NCBI GenBank assembly: GCA_027022365.1
Contig: JALVYU010000026.1
Span: 558,001-622,000 of the forward strand
Length of the DNA stretch: 64,000 bases
Direction: 5' to 3'
Origin: Desulfurococcales archaeon
GTDB lineage: Archaea > Thermoproteota > Thermoprotei_A > Sulfolobales > Desulfurococcaceae
The position numbers were made by a program, and so were the translations under genes. The notes below the pieces were generated by a model. It did not search any database and was not told the DNA's origin. It was given only the letters and a program-made list of their open reading frames with translations. This document shows, in pieces, positions 9,045 through 17,576 of the stretch (positions are counted from its first letter, which is position 1; each line of letters begins with the position of its first letter).

Positions 9045-9614
9045 ATGGAGAAACCAAGACAAGGTATGCCTGTAACTCCCGGCGATTATCTTGGTGTGGA
9101 GGAAGAATACTTTCCAGGCTATGGAGCATACATCGACGATGAAGGGAACATTAGGTCTCAGCTTGTTGGGAGAGTATTAATAGATATTGTCAAAAGGACG
9201 ATTGAAGTAAGACAAGTCAGGGGTAAGCCGATCATACCAAGGCCCGGTGATGTTGTACTAGGTATTGTTGAGACGGTATCTAATGACCTAGCATTTATCA
9301 GGATATACAATATCGAGAACAAGCCCTCGCGTTCCACAGATTTCACTGGTGTACTGCATATATCACAGGTGAGCAACGAATATGTTGAAACAATGTATGA
9401 TGTGTTGCGACTGGGAGATGTTGTAAGAGCTAAGGTATTGAATAGTCTGCAACCATTCCAGTTAAATACTAAACACCCATCTTTCGGAGTAGTAGTTGCT
9501 TTCTGTAGCAAATGTGGAGAAATACTAAAGCTGAAAGATGACAGACTTATTTGCCCTGTCTGTGGAAGCGTCGAGAAGCGGAAGATAAGCTCTAAGTATT
9601 TCTTCAGGTGGTAA
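9045..9614 (+). CDS. csl4: Exosome complex RNA-binding protein Csl4
   Basis: 189 residues: an N-terminal domain beginning VTPGDYLGVEEEYFPGYGAY, a central S1 RNA-binding domain (about 65-150, RPGDVVLGIVETVSNDLA) and a C-terminal zinc ribbon (FCSKCGEILKL, ICPVCGSVEKR). Csl4 caps the archaeal RNA exosome and recruits substrates. GGTGGAACGGT precedes the ATG. It heads a compact plus-strand group csl4-DUF2067-rpoL. Confidence 0.95.
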   Translation: MEKPRQGMPVTPGDYLGVEEEYFPGYGAYIDDEGNIRSQLVGRVLIDIVKRTIEVRQVRGKPIIPRPGDVVLGIVETVSNDLAFIRIYNIENKPSRSTDFTGVLHISQVSNEYVETMYDVLRLGDVVRAKVLNSLQPFQLNTKHPSFGVVVAFCSKCGEILKLKDDRLICPVCGSVEKRKISSKYFFRW

Positions 9615-9615
9615 A

Positions 9616-10263
9616 TTGCCCCTTCTTAAGAGGAGCTTCTATATCAAATGTCATGGTGATGAATGCCTTAAACTAGTCGAGCTGATCCGTGATAAGGCAC
9701 CAGCGGTTGAAACGATGAACATAACAATAGAGCAGTCCGGACTTAGGATAGACATGTATGGATATAAATCAGATGTACGCAATGCTTGGATCTATATAAA
9801 AAGACTAGTATCCGCATATAAATCTGCCATTGTTGAAAAGAGGGGATTAAGAGAAATAAGTATCGATTTCCTTGTCGAAAAAGTTGGACGTACATTTCCT
9901 CCGCGGCTCCTAGAGTTTATTGTCAGGAAGAAAGGTCATAAAGCCCGTGTTGAGGGAGATAGGATAATCACGGATGCTGATCTAGATGAAATCATCGATA
10001 CAATTAAGAGAATAGTAGAAGTACTAGATAAAATACACTTCAGTGTGAAAGGTACCGCGTGTAAGTACTTCATTGTGGCCTCAGCCCTCATGGCCAATAA
10101 GAGCTACCAAGCAATTATTGAGGAGGGTTTACGAGCCCATATACTCGACAAGGATGAAGATAGAAGAATTATACTCAAGAAAGAGTGGCGTTCAGCCGTA
10201 GATCAGATCCTTAAAGTCCTAGACAGTGCGAATAATATAAAAGACAATAACTACGCCCTATAA
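9616..10263 (+). CDS. DUF2067 family protein
   Basis: 215 residues, starting at TTG only one base after the csl4 stop, with AGGTGGTAAA as ribosome site. No membrane segment or enzymatic motif. The layout (IKCHGDECLKLVELIRDKAPAVE near the start, then an EKRGLREISIDFLVEKVGRTFPP block) recalls the archaeal DUF2067 family, which is often found beside csl4 and rpoL. Its tight coupling to csl4 suggests an RNA-related role, but function is unknown. I am fairly sure of the gene, less sure of the family name. Confidence 0.7.
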   Translation: MPLLKRSFYIKCHGDECLKLVELIRDKAPAVETMNITIEQSGLRIDMYGYKSDVRNAWIYIKRLVSAYKSAIVEKRGLREISIDFLVEKVGRTFPPRLLEFIVRKKGHKARVEGDRIITDADLDEIIDTIKRIVEVLDKIHFSVKGTACKYFIVASALMANKSYQAIIEEGLRAHILDKDEDRRIILKKEWRSAVDQILKVLDSANNIKDNNYAL

Positions 10264-10296
10264 TATTTTGAACGTACTCATTATTGGTGGAACGCC

Positions 10297-10572
10297 ATGA
10301 ACGTAGAGGTAAAGCGCGTTACGGATAACGAAATAATAATCATTATTGAGGGCGAAGACGATACCATAGGCAACTTGATAGCAAAATCAGCTGTCCAACA
10401 CCCTAACGTTGTCTATGCAACATACAGAATACCTCATCCTCTCGAGAGAAAAGTCGAAATAATAATAAGTGTAGATAAGAATGCCGATCTTGGAAGTACT
10501 ATCTCGGAGATAATTCAGAATATCAAAGAGCAACTAGAGGAGTTCAAAAAGAAAATCGATGAAGCTTTATGA
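10297..10572 (+). CDS. rpoL: DNA-directed RNA polymerase subunit Rpo11 (RpoL, RPB11-like)
   Basis: 91 residues with the Rpo11 signature EGEDDTIGNLIAKSAVQHPNV and the following YATYRIPHPLERKVEI. It pairs with Rpo3 to form the assembly platform of RNA polymerase, as the bacterial alpha dimer does. GGTGGAACGCC precedes the ATG. Its stop overlaps the start of the next ORF (ATGA), so the two are probably translationally coupled. Confidence 0.97.
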   Translation: MNVEVKRVTDNEIIIIIEGEDDTIGNLIAKSAVQHPNVVYATYRIPHPLERKVEIIISVDKNADLGSTISEIIQNIKEQLEEFKKKIDEAL

Positions 10573-10883
10573 AAACCGAGTCAAGGCTATTAGTCATCAG
10601 CCATTGTAGAGACTATATTATAGGAATCGTTTATCGAAGAAACAGTGTTGAGGAAATATATTTTGAGAAAAACACAAAGGTTCTACCTGGAAGATTCACA
10701 GATAAACTAAAGACAAGAGATGAGATTACATACTGTATTTCATGTGATTCCTTATTAGACCCAGTAAATTGTAAACACAGAATATTTGCTAGTGCCTCGG
10801 ATAATCTTGAGATCCTGCTAGAGAGATGCCGAGATCACGATTCAATCTGTGAGGTTATCAAGAGTACTATGATAAAACGTTAA
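10569..10883 (+). CDS. Small cysteine-containing protein of unknown function coupled to rpoL
   Basis: 104 residues; the ATG overlaps the rpoL stop by four bases (ATGA). No family recognised. It contains YCISCDSLLDPVNCKHR plus a C-terminal RCRDHDSICEV, so it could hold a metal, but there is no standard zinc-ribbon spacing. Its position between rpoL and tfs suggests a role linked to transcription, which is inference only. Confidence 0.65.
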   Translation: MKTESRLLVISHCRDYIIGIVYRRNSVEEIYFEKNTKVLPGRFTDKLKTRDEITYCISCDSLLDPVNCKHRIFASASDNLEILLERCRDHDSICEVIKSTMIKR

Positions 10884-10987
10884 AACACTAGTACTTCTGC
10901 GTCATTAGCAGAGAATACTGCTAATAAACCGGTAAGATACATTACATTACTTCAAACAAGAAGTAGCAGGCATAAGGGCTGATAGAA

Positions 10988-11335
10988 TTGCCGAGATTTT
11001 GTCCAAAATGTGGGGGCTTGATGAAGCCTGTCAGGAAAAAAGATGGTGTCTATCTAGTTTGTATGAGATGCGGGTATGCCGCTAAGGCATCAACAGCTGA
11101 TCTCAAGGGATACAGGATCTCTAGGAAAATAATGCATACTGAAAAAGAAAAAACCATCGTGATAACCGAAGAAGATCGTCTGAGAGGCCTCCCTATTACA
11201 AAAGAAGTAACTTGTCCAAAATGTGGGTTTCACGAAGCGTATTATTGGATGATACAAACCAGGGCGGCTGACGAGCCTCCCACGAGATTCTATAGATGTA
11301 GAAGATGCGGCTATGTATGGAGGGAGTATGAATAA
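10988..11335 (+). CDS. tfs: Transcription factor S (TFIIS-like transcript cleavage factor)
   Basis: 115 residues, TTG start (MPRFCPKCGGLMKP). N-terminal zinc ribbon (CPKCGG...CMRCGY) and C-terminal zinc ribbon (TCPKCGFHEAYYWMIQ...YRCRRCGYVW) with the acidic hairpin RAADEPPT whose Asp-Glu pair enters the polymerase active site to stimulate cleavage of backtracked RNA. Typical length. The next small gene starts inside its stop codon (TAATG). Confidence 0.95.
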   Translation: MPRFCPKCGGLMKPVRKKDGVYLVCMRCGYAAKASTADLKGYRISRKIMHTEKEKTIVITEEDRLRGLPITKEVTCPKCGFHEAYYWMIQTRAADEPPTRFYRCRRCGYVWREYE

Positions 11336-11523
11336 TGTGTAGTGCTCCACCACAAACATGTGTAGATGTTAGCGAGATATTCGCTATGCTGAGGCAACTC
11401 GAGGATATGCTTAGCGAGGCATATTTTGTAACGCCACAACATATTGCATCGAGGCCTCTTATTTATAGATCATTACTGCTTGTTCGTTCTCTAATGAAAG
11501 AATATTGTCAGAGCAGGTCTTAG
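11335..11523 (+). CDS. Small protein of unknown function coupled to tfs
   Basis: 62 residues starting with ATG inside the tfs stop codon (TAATG), a typical coupling arrangement. Predicted mostly helical (SEIFAMLRQLEDMLSEAY; LLLVRSLMKEYC). No family recognised. The overlap and uninterrupted reading frame support a real gene; it sits between tfs and pcna. Confidence 0.55.
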   Translation: MCSAPPQTCVDVSEIFAMLRQLEDMLSEAYFVTPQHIASRPLIYRSLLLVRSLMKEYCQSRS

Positions 11524-11591
11524 AGAATCTATTAATATCGAGTAAAGATTATTCATAAAATGTACAGTACACCGTTCTTATGGGTGATATT

Positions 11592-12338
11592 TTGAGGCTC
11601 AGATTCATTGACGCCAGAGTATGGAGATATGCAATGAACGCTATCGGCAAGATAATAGATGAGGCAGCGTTTCGTTTCACCGAGGATGGATTGAGGCTAA
11701 GAGCTATCGATGCATCGAGAATCGTGATGGTAGACTTTACAATGAATAGAGAAAGCTTTGACGAATACGAAGTAAATAAAGAAGAAGTTGTTGGCGTGAA
11801 TATGGAGGATCTGGTTAAGATCCTGAGGAGAGCGGTGAAGGAGGATCAGCTTGAGCTAGAGACCTTGGAGGCTGGAAGGCTGGCTGTAAGTTTTATCGGT
11901 AAGGGCCGTAGAACTTTCATAATTCCAAGCCTAGAGACTTTAGCTGAAGAACTACCGGAGCTAAATATACCGTTCACCGTTCATGTAAAGATGCTTCCTT
12001 CAGTATTCAGAGATGTTGTAAAAGAACTTGAACCGATCAGTGATGCAATAGAGTTTATCGTTAAGAAAGATGAAAGGAAGATAATCGCCAAAGCATCGGG
12101 AGATATAGTCGAGGCGGAAATTGAGCTTACGGAAGAGAGTGGTGCATTAATAGAATTCAACGCCAAAGAAGACGCTAGGGCGGTATATACAATTGATTAC
12201 CTCTCAGATATATCGGCGGCTGCCCAGGCGGCTAACGAACTGGTATTAGAGCTAGCATCAGCTGTTCCATGCAAATTAGAATACATATTGCCTCAGGAAG
12301 GAAGGTTAGTGTTCTATGTCGCGCCCCGCGTCGAGTAA
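11592..12338 (+). CDS. pcn: DNA polymerase sliding clamp (PCNA)
   Basis: About 248 residues, normal for archaeal PCNA. Two similar halves are visible: FIDARVWRYAMNAIGKIIDEAAFRF...LRAIDASRIVMVDF and the second-half TYT-like YTIDYLSDISAAAQAANELVLELAS, ending with the FYVAPRVE terminus. It encircles DNA and tethers polymerase, ligase and FEN1. GGTGATATT directly before TTG 11592 fixes this start better than ATG 11580. Its 3' end overlaps priS by 23 bases. Crenarchaea usually have several PCNA paralogues; which subunit this is cannot be told here. Confidence 0.94.
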   Translation: MRLRFIDARVWRYAMNAIGKIIDEAAFRFTEDGLRLRAIDASRIVMVDFTMNRESFDEYEVNKEEVVGVNMEDLVKILRRAVKEDQLELETLEAGRLAVSFIGKGRRTFIIPSLETLAEELPELNIPFTVHVKMLPSVFRDVVKELEPISDAIEFIVKKDERKIIAKASGDIVEAEIELTEESGALIEFNAKEDARAVYTIDYLSDISAAAQAANELVLELASAVPCKLEYILPQEGRLVFYVAPRVE

Positions 12339-13452
12339 TCTTAGGCATTTAAAGAGTCTTTTCAGACAATACTACTCAACGGGCTGTCTAGAAGAGCCAG
12401 CGTATATTCATAGGAGAGAAATAGGCGTTCAACTAATAGGGGAGGCGACTTATCGTAGACACCTTTCTTTTCCTTCAATGACGATGTTGTACAAGTTCAT
12501 TATAGAAAATCCGCCACTACATCTTTACTATTCTTCAGCCTATTATGATGATCCTTCTGCGAAGGATATGGGGGCGAAGGGGTGGCGTGGCTCAGATCTG
12601 TTATTCGATATAGATGCGGATCACTACCAGGGATGCAATAAAGCAATAACTTTTTGCACTAAATGCGGCAAGAACTTCGAAGGAATACATAAACAATGCC
12701 CCTCATGCGGCTCTACAAATGTTATTGTTTATCCAATAATAGGTTTTGAATGTATTAAAAGAGCATATAATGATGCGATGAAAATACAGATTATATTGAA
12801 GGATGATTTCGGACTAAAGAATATTAAGGTATACTTTTCCGGGAATCGAGGATTCCATGTGAAGTGCTCTGATGACGAAATTCTCGACCTCACTAGTGAT
12901 GAAAGGAGAGAATTAGCAATGTATATATCATTAAACGGTTTAGAGCCTGCCTTGGTTTTTCCACCAATAACTAAAAGGAAGATCGTAATTTTTACCTCTC
13001 AAGAATATGGTATCAGAAAAAGAATTTTCATAGATTTGAACCGTAAAGACTTGTTGCGAAGAAGGGGCGCCTTATATGAAGCTGACTACACTGATGTATT
13101 ATACTCTATCGATGATAATCGAGTAGATATCGATACTGTTGTGACAATGGACATATCTCGGCTGTCACGTTTTGGCGGCTCAATTAATGGCAAGTCGGGA
13201 TTAGTTGTTTCCTCTATTAGCGAACAATTACCTAGTGGTTATGCAGAGTTTTCCCCATGGGATGGAACAATTGTTATTAAGCCAATCGTGGATTTCTCTG
13301 GTCTACCTGTTCTGGACAATAAACTTAACTTAAAGACCGGTATACCTATACGTGTTAAAACATATGTTGGACTATACCTAGCACTCAAAGGGCTTGCTAA
13401 AATAGAGAACATAGAGAGGGTGGAGATAAGGAAATGTATGATATCTTCCTGA
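12316..13452 (+). CDS. priS: DNA primase catalytic subunit PriS
   Basis: 378 residues. The catalytic acidic motif LLFDIDADH, the zinc knuckle CTKCGKNFEGIHKQCPSCG and FSGNRGFHVKC are the signature of archaeo-eukaryotic small primase (AEP fold). It makes primers with PriL, which is not in the window. It overlaps pcna at its 5' end and gins15 at its 3' end, so the three replication genes form one operon. Confidence 0.96.
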   Translation: MSRPASSNLRHLKSLFRQYYSTGCLEEPAYIHRREIGVQLIGEATYRRHLSFPSMTMLYKFIIENPPLHLYYSSAYYDDPSAKDMGAKGWRGSDLLFDIDADHYQGCNKAITFCTKCGKNFEGIHKQCPSCGSTNVIVYPIIGFECIKRAYNDAMKIQIILKDDFGLKNIKVYFSGNRGFHVKCSDDEILDLTSDERRELAMYISLNGLEPALVFPPITKRKIVIFTSQEYGIRKRIFIDLNRKDLLRRRGALYEADYTDVLYSIDDNRVDIDTVVTMDISRLSRFGGSINGKSGLVVSSISEQLPSGYAEFSPWDGTIVIKPIVDFSGLPVLDNKLNLKTGIPIRVKTYVGLYLALKGLAKIENIERVEIRKCMISS

Positions 13453-13928
13453 AGCTTGTTAGAGAGGAATTAACAACGGGAAAACTATTATCCCTACCTG
13501 ATGCGAAGATCAGTGATTTCCAAGACTTTATAAGATCATCTGTTACAATGCTACATAATACTCCGTTAGAATCGAGAAAATTCTTCATCGAAGCCTATAA
13601 GAAGGCTATACGTGATGCTGAGAATTTGTTAAGAATAAGGGTTGCCAAGATATGTCTCGGTGCAAGACATGATGGTGAAACGTATGATTCGGAAATGCTT
13701 AGCTCTATTAGTGCTATCATAGATTTTTACAGGGATCTTATTATTGGAGCATACATTATGCCTTCTAGGGATAGTGTCGTCGTTAAGTTCAAAACCGGTA
13801 TTGAGATTAGTGGTAGAAAATACAGAGCGGGTGATATAGCTCCTGTAGATATAAGAAAGGCGTTGGGTCTGTATATTCTCGGAGTAGCCGAACCTGTGAA
13901 ACAACCTATATTTTACCATTTACTATAG
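13434..13928 (+). CDS. gins15: GINS complex subunit Gins15 (Gins51)
   Basis: 164 residues. The helical A domain (about 1-105) ends in a SAIIDFYRDLIIGAYI block, and a small beta B domain follows with ISGRKYRAGDIAPVDIRKALGLYI, typical of GINS51-type subunits. GINS binds MCM and Cdc45/GAN at the replication fork. In crenarchaea gins15 is co-transcribed with priS, which matches the 19-base overlap seen here. Confidence 0.85.
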   Translation: MYDIFLKLVREELTTGKLLSLPDAKISDFQDFIRSSVTMLHNTPLESRKFFIEAYKKAIRDAENLLRIRVAKICLGARHDGETYDSEMLSSISAIIDFYRDLIIGAYIMPSRDSVVVKFKTGIEISGRKYRAGDIAPVDIRKALGLYILGVAEPVKQPIFYHLL

Positions 13929-13943
13929 TTTTTGTTTGGTCTT

Positions 13944-14384
13944 CTAGACAGCCATGTAGTAGTACAATAATAAGATCGACAAAATTGTTAGACCTAGCAG
14001 GCCGACAATCAATGTTAGATATATGCGTGCAACCCCGGTTTCCTTCAAAGATCTGAACCCCTTAGGTTGCAGGGTGGGCTCAAAATGCGGTATCACAAAT
14101 GCGATGAACAGGCTCAATAACATAACGACCGTAACGACTAGGGGGACTCCAATTACCTGTATACCGGTTAAACCATAATTCTCGAAATACACTGTGAGTG
14201 CGCGCACCCATCCGGGAACAATTGCTATAATTACGAGGCCAAGCAATGCAAGCACTAGTTTTGAGCTTTTCTCGATAACGTAATCAAACTCCAAGATATA
14301 GCTCAGATGCTCCCTCTTTATCCTGGGCACATTCTCCACCCATAAGGTAATCATGTATTTGGTACTCGACGGCCTAACAGACAC
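13944..14384 (-). CDS. Small membrane protein of unknown function
   Basis: 146 residues (GTG start; an internal ATG at residue 11 is another option) with three hydrophobic segments: around LVLALLGLVIIAIVPGW, VVTVVMLLSLFIAFVIP and LTLIVGLLGLTILSILLLYYY. No family recognised. It is convergent with gins15 and divergent from the STT3-like gene, with about 90 bases between their starts. Confidence 0.65.
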   Translation of the reverse strand: MSVRPSSTKYMITLWVENVPRIKREHLSYILEFDYVIEKSSKLVLALLGLVIIAIVPGWVRALTVYFENYGLTGIQVIGVPLVVTVVMLLSLFIAFVIPHFEPTLQPKGFRSLKETGVARIYLTLIVGLLGLTILSILLLYYYMAV

Positions 14385-14473
14385 TATTGGCTTTTTCTAG
14401 TAAATAAACAAATTTATTTTGCACGGCCGTAATGCTTCTTAATATTGGTTCTAGGGACGTGGTGACGCTGGAA

Positions 14474-16516
14474 ATGAATAAAAAGATGCTATTAGCTGGT
14501 GTGATCCTACTGGTTATATCGTTGGTATGGTATTTCTACATATGCTTTGTTCTTGACAGTGCAAAATGGAGTGTCATGGACGGCGTAATAGCGTGGTTTC
14601 ATCAACATGTGATCCAATATATACGCTCTGGAGGAGATCTAACTGTTGATGCTCATCTACGATTTGTTTCCCCGAGAAATCTACTCTATTCACCAATACT
14701 TGTCGATAGAATTGTTGCGGCAACAAATATGGTTCCAGGTTATTGGACCTTAATAGCCGGTACTTTATTCATAGTGATGGTTTTCCTGATATCGATCTAT
14801 GTGTTCAGAAACGGCATTACTGCCGGGCTAGCAGCTATCTTATTCGCTACAACGCCGAGCTTCGTCTATTGGTTCAAGTACAACAACTATGGAGATTACA
14901 CGTTGCAATTTCTATGGTTGATCACTATCTTGGTCATTGGTATTGGGATCAAGCGCAACAACAAGATCATTACGGTTCTAGGCTCTATAGTGGGCGGACT
15001 TCTATGGGTATTATGGAGCGGTGGCTGGGTAACGATGCTTGTTTACGCGGGTTTTCTCTCATTACTAATATATGCTGGCAGAATAAAGCCTGCTCACCTT
15101 GTCCCGGCGATTTCCCTGCTGGTCATTTCGCCCCTGCTCAATATTGTTACACAAACATATTTCATTACATTCTATCACGTACTCGGCTACGTCGCCCTAG
15201 CAATAATGACTATCGTGTCGTTCATAGAGTATCGAACAATCAGGGCTTCAGGCCCGCTGACCAGGGTCTCGTGGAGATTAATAGGGGTAGTAGCTGGCGC
15301 CGCTCTCACGGTGGCTGTATCACTGGTCGCAAATCAATGCTATAATCTCGTCAACTACCCGGCATTTATAAAGCCTTACGAACTACCCCTTGATCTGGGC
15401 ATTCTGGGAGTACTATCTCTGTTGGCCTTTATAGTACTTTTACGCGGCCGTATTCTCGGTAATCTCGAAGCTAGTTTTACTGTTTACGCTCTTTTCGCAG
15501 GATTCATAATAGGATTAATAAGCGGCTTTGTCGATCATACAATGCCAGTATTTACCGTTGCTTCTATAGCTCCCCTCGTTGCCTATAGTATCTATACCAT
15601 AGCATCGTTTACGTTTCGTCATACTGAGAGGCTAAAGAGTGTAGGGATTAAGATAGCCTACATTCTCGGCATCTCATGGATATTGATAGGTTCGATTATG
15701 GCTGGTGCCTTACCTTCATATGCGATGATAAACGAGCCTCCTAGGATATATTATGGTGATCTAACTAAGAACCTAATAGGAAATGCAACGATCACTAATC
15801 CTCCCCTCGTTCGAGCCCTAGATTTTATCAGAGAAAACACTACTGGCAATACTCTGATCATATGTTACTGGGGCTATAGCTACTGGGTTGTCGGATATAT
15901 TGGTAACGCTTATACAATCGCTGATCCTGATGGGACGCTCTATGGCAAAAGATTGATCTCGTGGTTCTTCATGAGCGACGAATATACGGCTATTAACTTG
16001 ATAAAACAAATCGTCGGGAACACTAAGGACGTGAACGTATATGTGCTGGTTGCTGAAGCCATTAGTATCGAGAAAACCATGGGTGCTTCAAGCCTTAAAC
16101 TAGCGTATATAGGACGCGTAATTCCGGGACCGAGAACAACTACTGGTGAACAAACACTCTATTATCAGCCAGTAGGTGATATTGCACGAATACCGACATA
16201 TATTTCGGGAACAGGTAAAGCACTTGCATTTTACCTAGATACTTACCGTGTAAGATCCTTATTTGAGGCGCCGCTGGCCTGGAATAATGTTACCGAGCAG
16301 ACAATGATTGTTCGGCTTATACTCAATGCCATAAAGGCGCTGGGGTATCAGCCAATAAACGGTGTGTTATCGGAGCGGCCCATAACTAATATACCGGGCC
16401 TAAAGTTCTTTAAGTTGGAAAAAGCATTCATTGAGCCGCTATACAATGTCACGGCAGGGTTTAGATCGTTCCAGGTATCATACATGGTAGCAGTATATAA
16501 GGCTGAGCTCCCATAA
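14474..16516 (+). CDS. Divergent STT3/AglB-like oligosaccharyltransferase family membrane protein
   Basis: About 680 residues: a large multi-pass N-terminal membrane domain (some 11-13 segments) and a soluble C-terminal part after about residue 440. STT3/AglB transfers oligosaccharide to Asn of secreted proteins. Features shared with that family are VDAHLRFVSPRNLLYS in the first loop and YNNYGDYTLQ where the second metal-binding loop is expected. The C-terminal WWDYG motif is altered: the equivalent segment reads ICYWGYSYWVVG. Activity is therefore doubtful, or it acts in a modified way. Start: ATG 14432 opens the frame, but ATG 14474 lies directly before the first membrane helix. Confidence 0.7.
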   Translation: MNKKMLLAGVILLVISLVWYFYICFVLDSAKWSVMDGVIAWFHQHVIQYIRSGGDLTVDAHLRFVSPRNLLYSPILVDRIVAATNMVPGYWTLIAGTLFIVMVFLISIYVFRNGITAGLAAILFATTPSFVYWFKYNNYGDYTLQFLWLITILVIGIGIKRNNKIITVLGSIVGGLLWVLWSGGWVTMLVYAGFLSLLIYAGRIKPAHLVPAISLLVISPLLNIVTQTYFITFYHVLGYVALAIMTIVSFIEYRTIRASGPLTRVSWRLIGVVAGAALTVAVSLVANQCYNLVNYPAFIKPYELPLDLGILGVLSLLAFIVLLRGRILGNLEASFTVYALFAGFIIGLISGFVDHTMPVFTVASIAPLVAYSIYTIASFTFRHTERLKSVGIKIAYILGISWILIGSIMAGALPSYAMINEPPRIYYGDLTKNLIGNATITNPPLVRALDFIRENTTGNTLIICYWGYSYWVVGYIGNAYTIADPDGTLYGKRLISWFFMSDEYTAINLIKQIVGNTKDVNVYVLVAEAISIEKTMGASSLKLAYIGRVIPGPRTTTGEQTLYYQPVGDIARIPTYISGTGKALAFYLDTYRVRSLFEAPLAWNNVTEQTMIVRLILNAIKALGYQPINGVLSERPITNIPGLKFFKLEKAFIEPLYNVTAGFRSFQVSYMVAVYKAELP

Positions 16517-16569
16517 TTTTCACTACATGAAAGTGTATCGGTAAAAGAGCCATTATCGGGTGAACGGCT

Positions 16570-17373
16570 GTGCCTATACCAAGAAAAGAATTACCCCGTG
16601 TAGGAGAATATGTTGTGGCGACAGTTAAGAAGATCTTCGATTATGGTGCCTACGTCACTCTCGACGAGTACAATGATATGGAAGCTTATCTTCCTTGGAG
16701 CGAAGTAGCATCTAGGTGGGTTAGAAACATAAGAGATGTAATCCGCGAAAACCAGAAGATAGTTGTTAAGGTCATTCGTGTTAACAGACGAAGAAAAACA
16801 GTTGATGTATCCCTTAAAAAAGTCCCGGACAATGAGAGAAGGCGGAAGATGCTGTGGTGGAAACGCTATCTAAAAGCTTCAAAGATTATTGAGCTAGTAG
16901 CTGAAAAGATCGGTAAATCGATAGAGGAAGCCTACAAGGAGGTTGTATGGAAACTCGAAGACTATTATGGTGACCCACTCTACGGCCTTGAAGAAGCAGT
17001 GCTCCGTGGCCCTGACGCGTTACGAGAAGCGGGTATACCAGAGGAATGGATAGAGCCACTCTATAACGAGGCGCTCCGCCACGTCAAGGTTAAAATGGTT
17101 AGAATACGCGGAATCCTAACGCTGAGGTGTTTAAAACCTGATGGTGTAGAGAGAATAAGAGAAGTTCTCAAGGCCATCGAAGAAAACATTGTTAATGAGA
17201 AACAGAAGGTTAAAGGACGGGTTTATCTACTTGGTTCGCCAAGGTACGTACTAGAAATAACTGCTCCAGACTATAAGACTGCCGAGAGAATACTGGGCAA
17301 TGCGTTGAAGAAAGCAGAAAAACTCGCCAAGAAGCTGGGTGTTGAAATTAGCTTCGAGCGTGAGAAGCGTTGA
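16570..17373 (+). CDS. eif2a: Translation initiation factor aIF2 subunit alpha
   Basis: 267 residues, GTG start after GGGTGAACGGCT. The N-terminal S1 domain (YVVATVKKIFDYGAYVTLDEYNDMEAYLPWSEV...) with the SRWVRNIRD loop, a helical middle domain and an alpha-beta C-terminal domain (LRCLKPDGVERIREVLKAIE) match aIF2-alpha. It forms the aIF2 trimer that brings initiator tRNA to the ribosome. It overlaps nop10 by four bases. Confidence 0.96.
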   Translation: MPIPRKELPRVGEYVVATVKKIFDYGAYVTLDEYNDMEAYLPWSEVASRWVRNIRDVIRENQKIVVKVIRVNRRRKTVDVSLKKVPDNERRRKMLWWKRYLKASKIIELVAEKIGKSIEEAYKEVVWKLEDYYGDPLYGLEEAVLRGPDALREAGIPEEWIEPLYNEALRHVKVKMVRIRGILTLRCLKPDGVERIREVLKAIEENIVNEKQKVKGRVYLLGSPRYVLEITAPDYKTAERILGNALKKAEKLAKKLGVEISFEREKR

Positions 17374-17570
17374 AGTGGCTGATGCGTAGATGCTCTAGGT
17401 GCGGCAGATATACGCTCCGACATGATAGGTGTCCGTATTGTGGCGGAGAACTATATGTGCCGCACCCGCATCGATTCAGTCCTGATGATAAGTATGTTGC
17501 CTACAGGATTGAAATGAAGAGGAAAACAGGTGTTTTAGCTCTAGATAAACCTGTTTATTACGATCCCTAG
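17370..17570 (+). CDS. nop10: H/ACA ribonucleoprotein protein Nop10
   Basis: 66 residues starting MKWLMRRCSRCGRYTLRHDRCPYCGG, then PHPHRFSPDDKYVAYRIEMKR: the zinc ribbon plus linker and helix of archaeal Nop10, which binds Cbf5 in H/ACA pseudouridylation particles. TTG start overlapping the aif2a stop. The aif2a-nop10 pairing is widespread in archaea. A candidate H/ACA RNA lies about 2.7 kb downstream. Confidence 0.95.
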   Translation: MKWLMRRCSRCGRYTLRHDRCPYCGGELYVPHPHRFSPDDKYVAYRIEMKRKTGVLALDKPVYYDP

Positions 17571-17576
17571 TATTCG

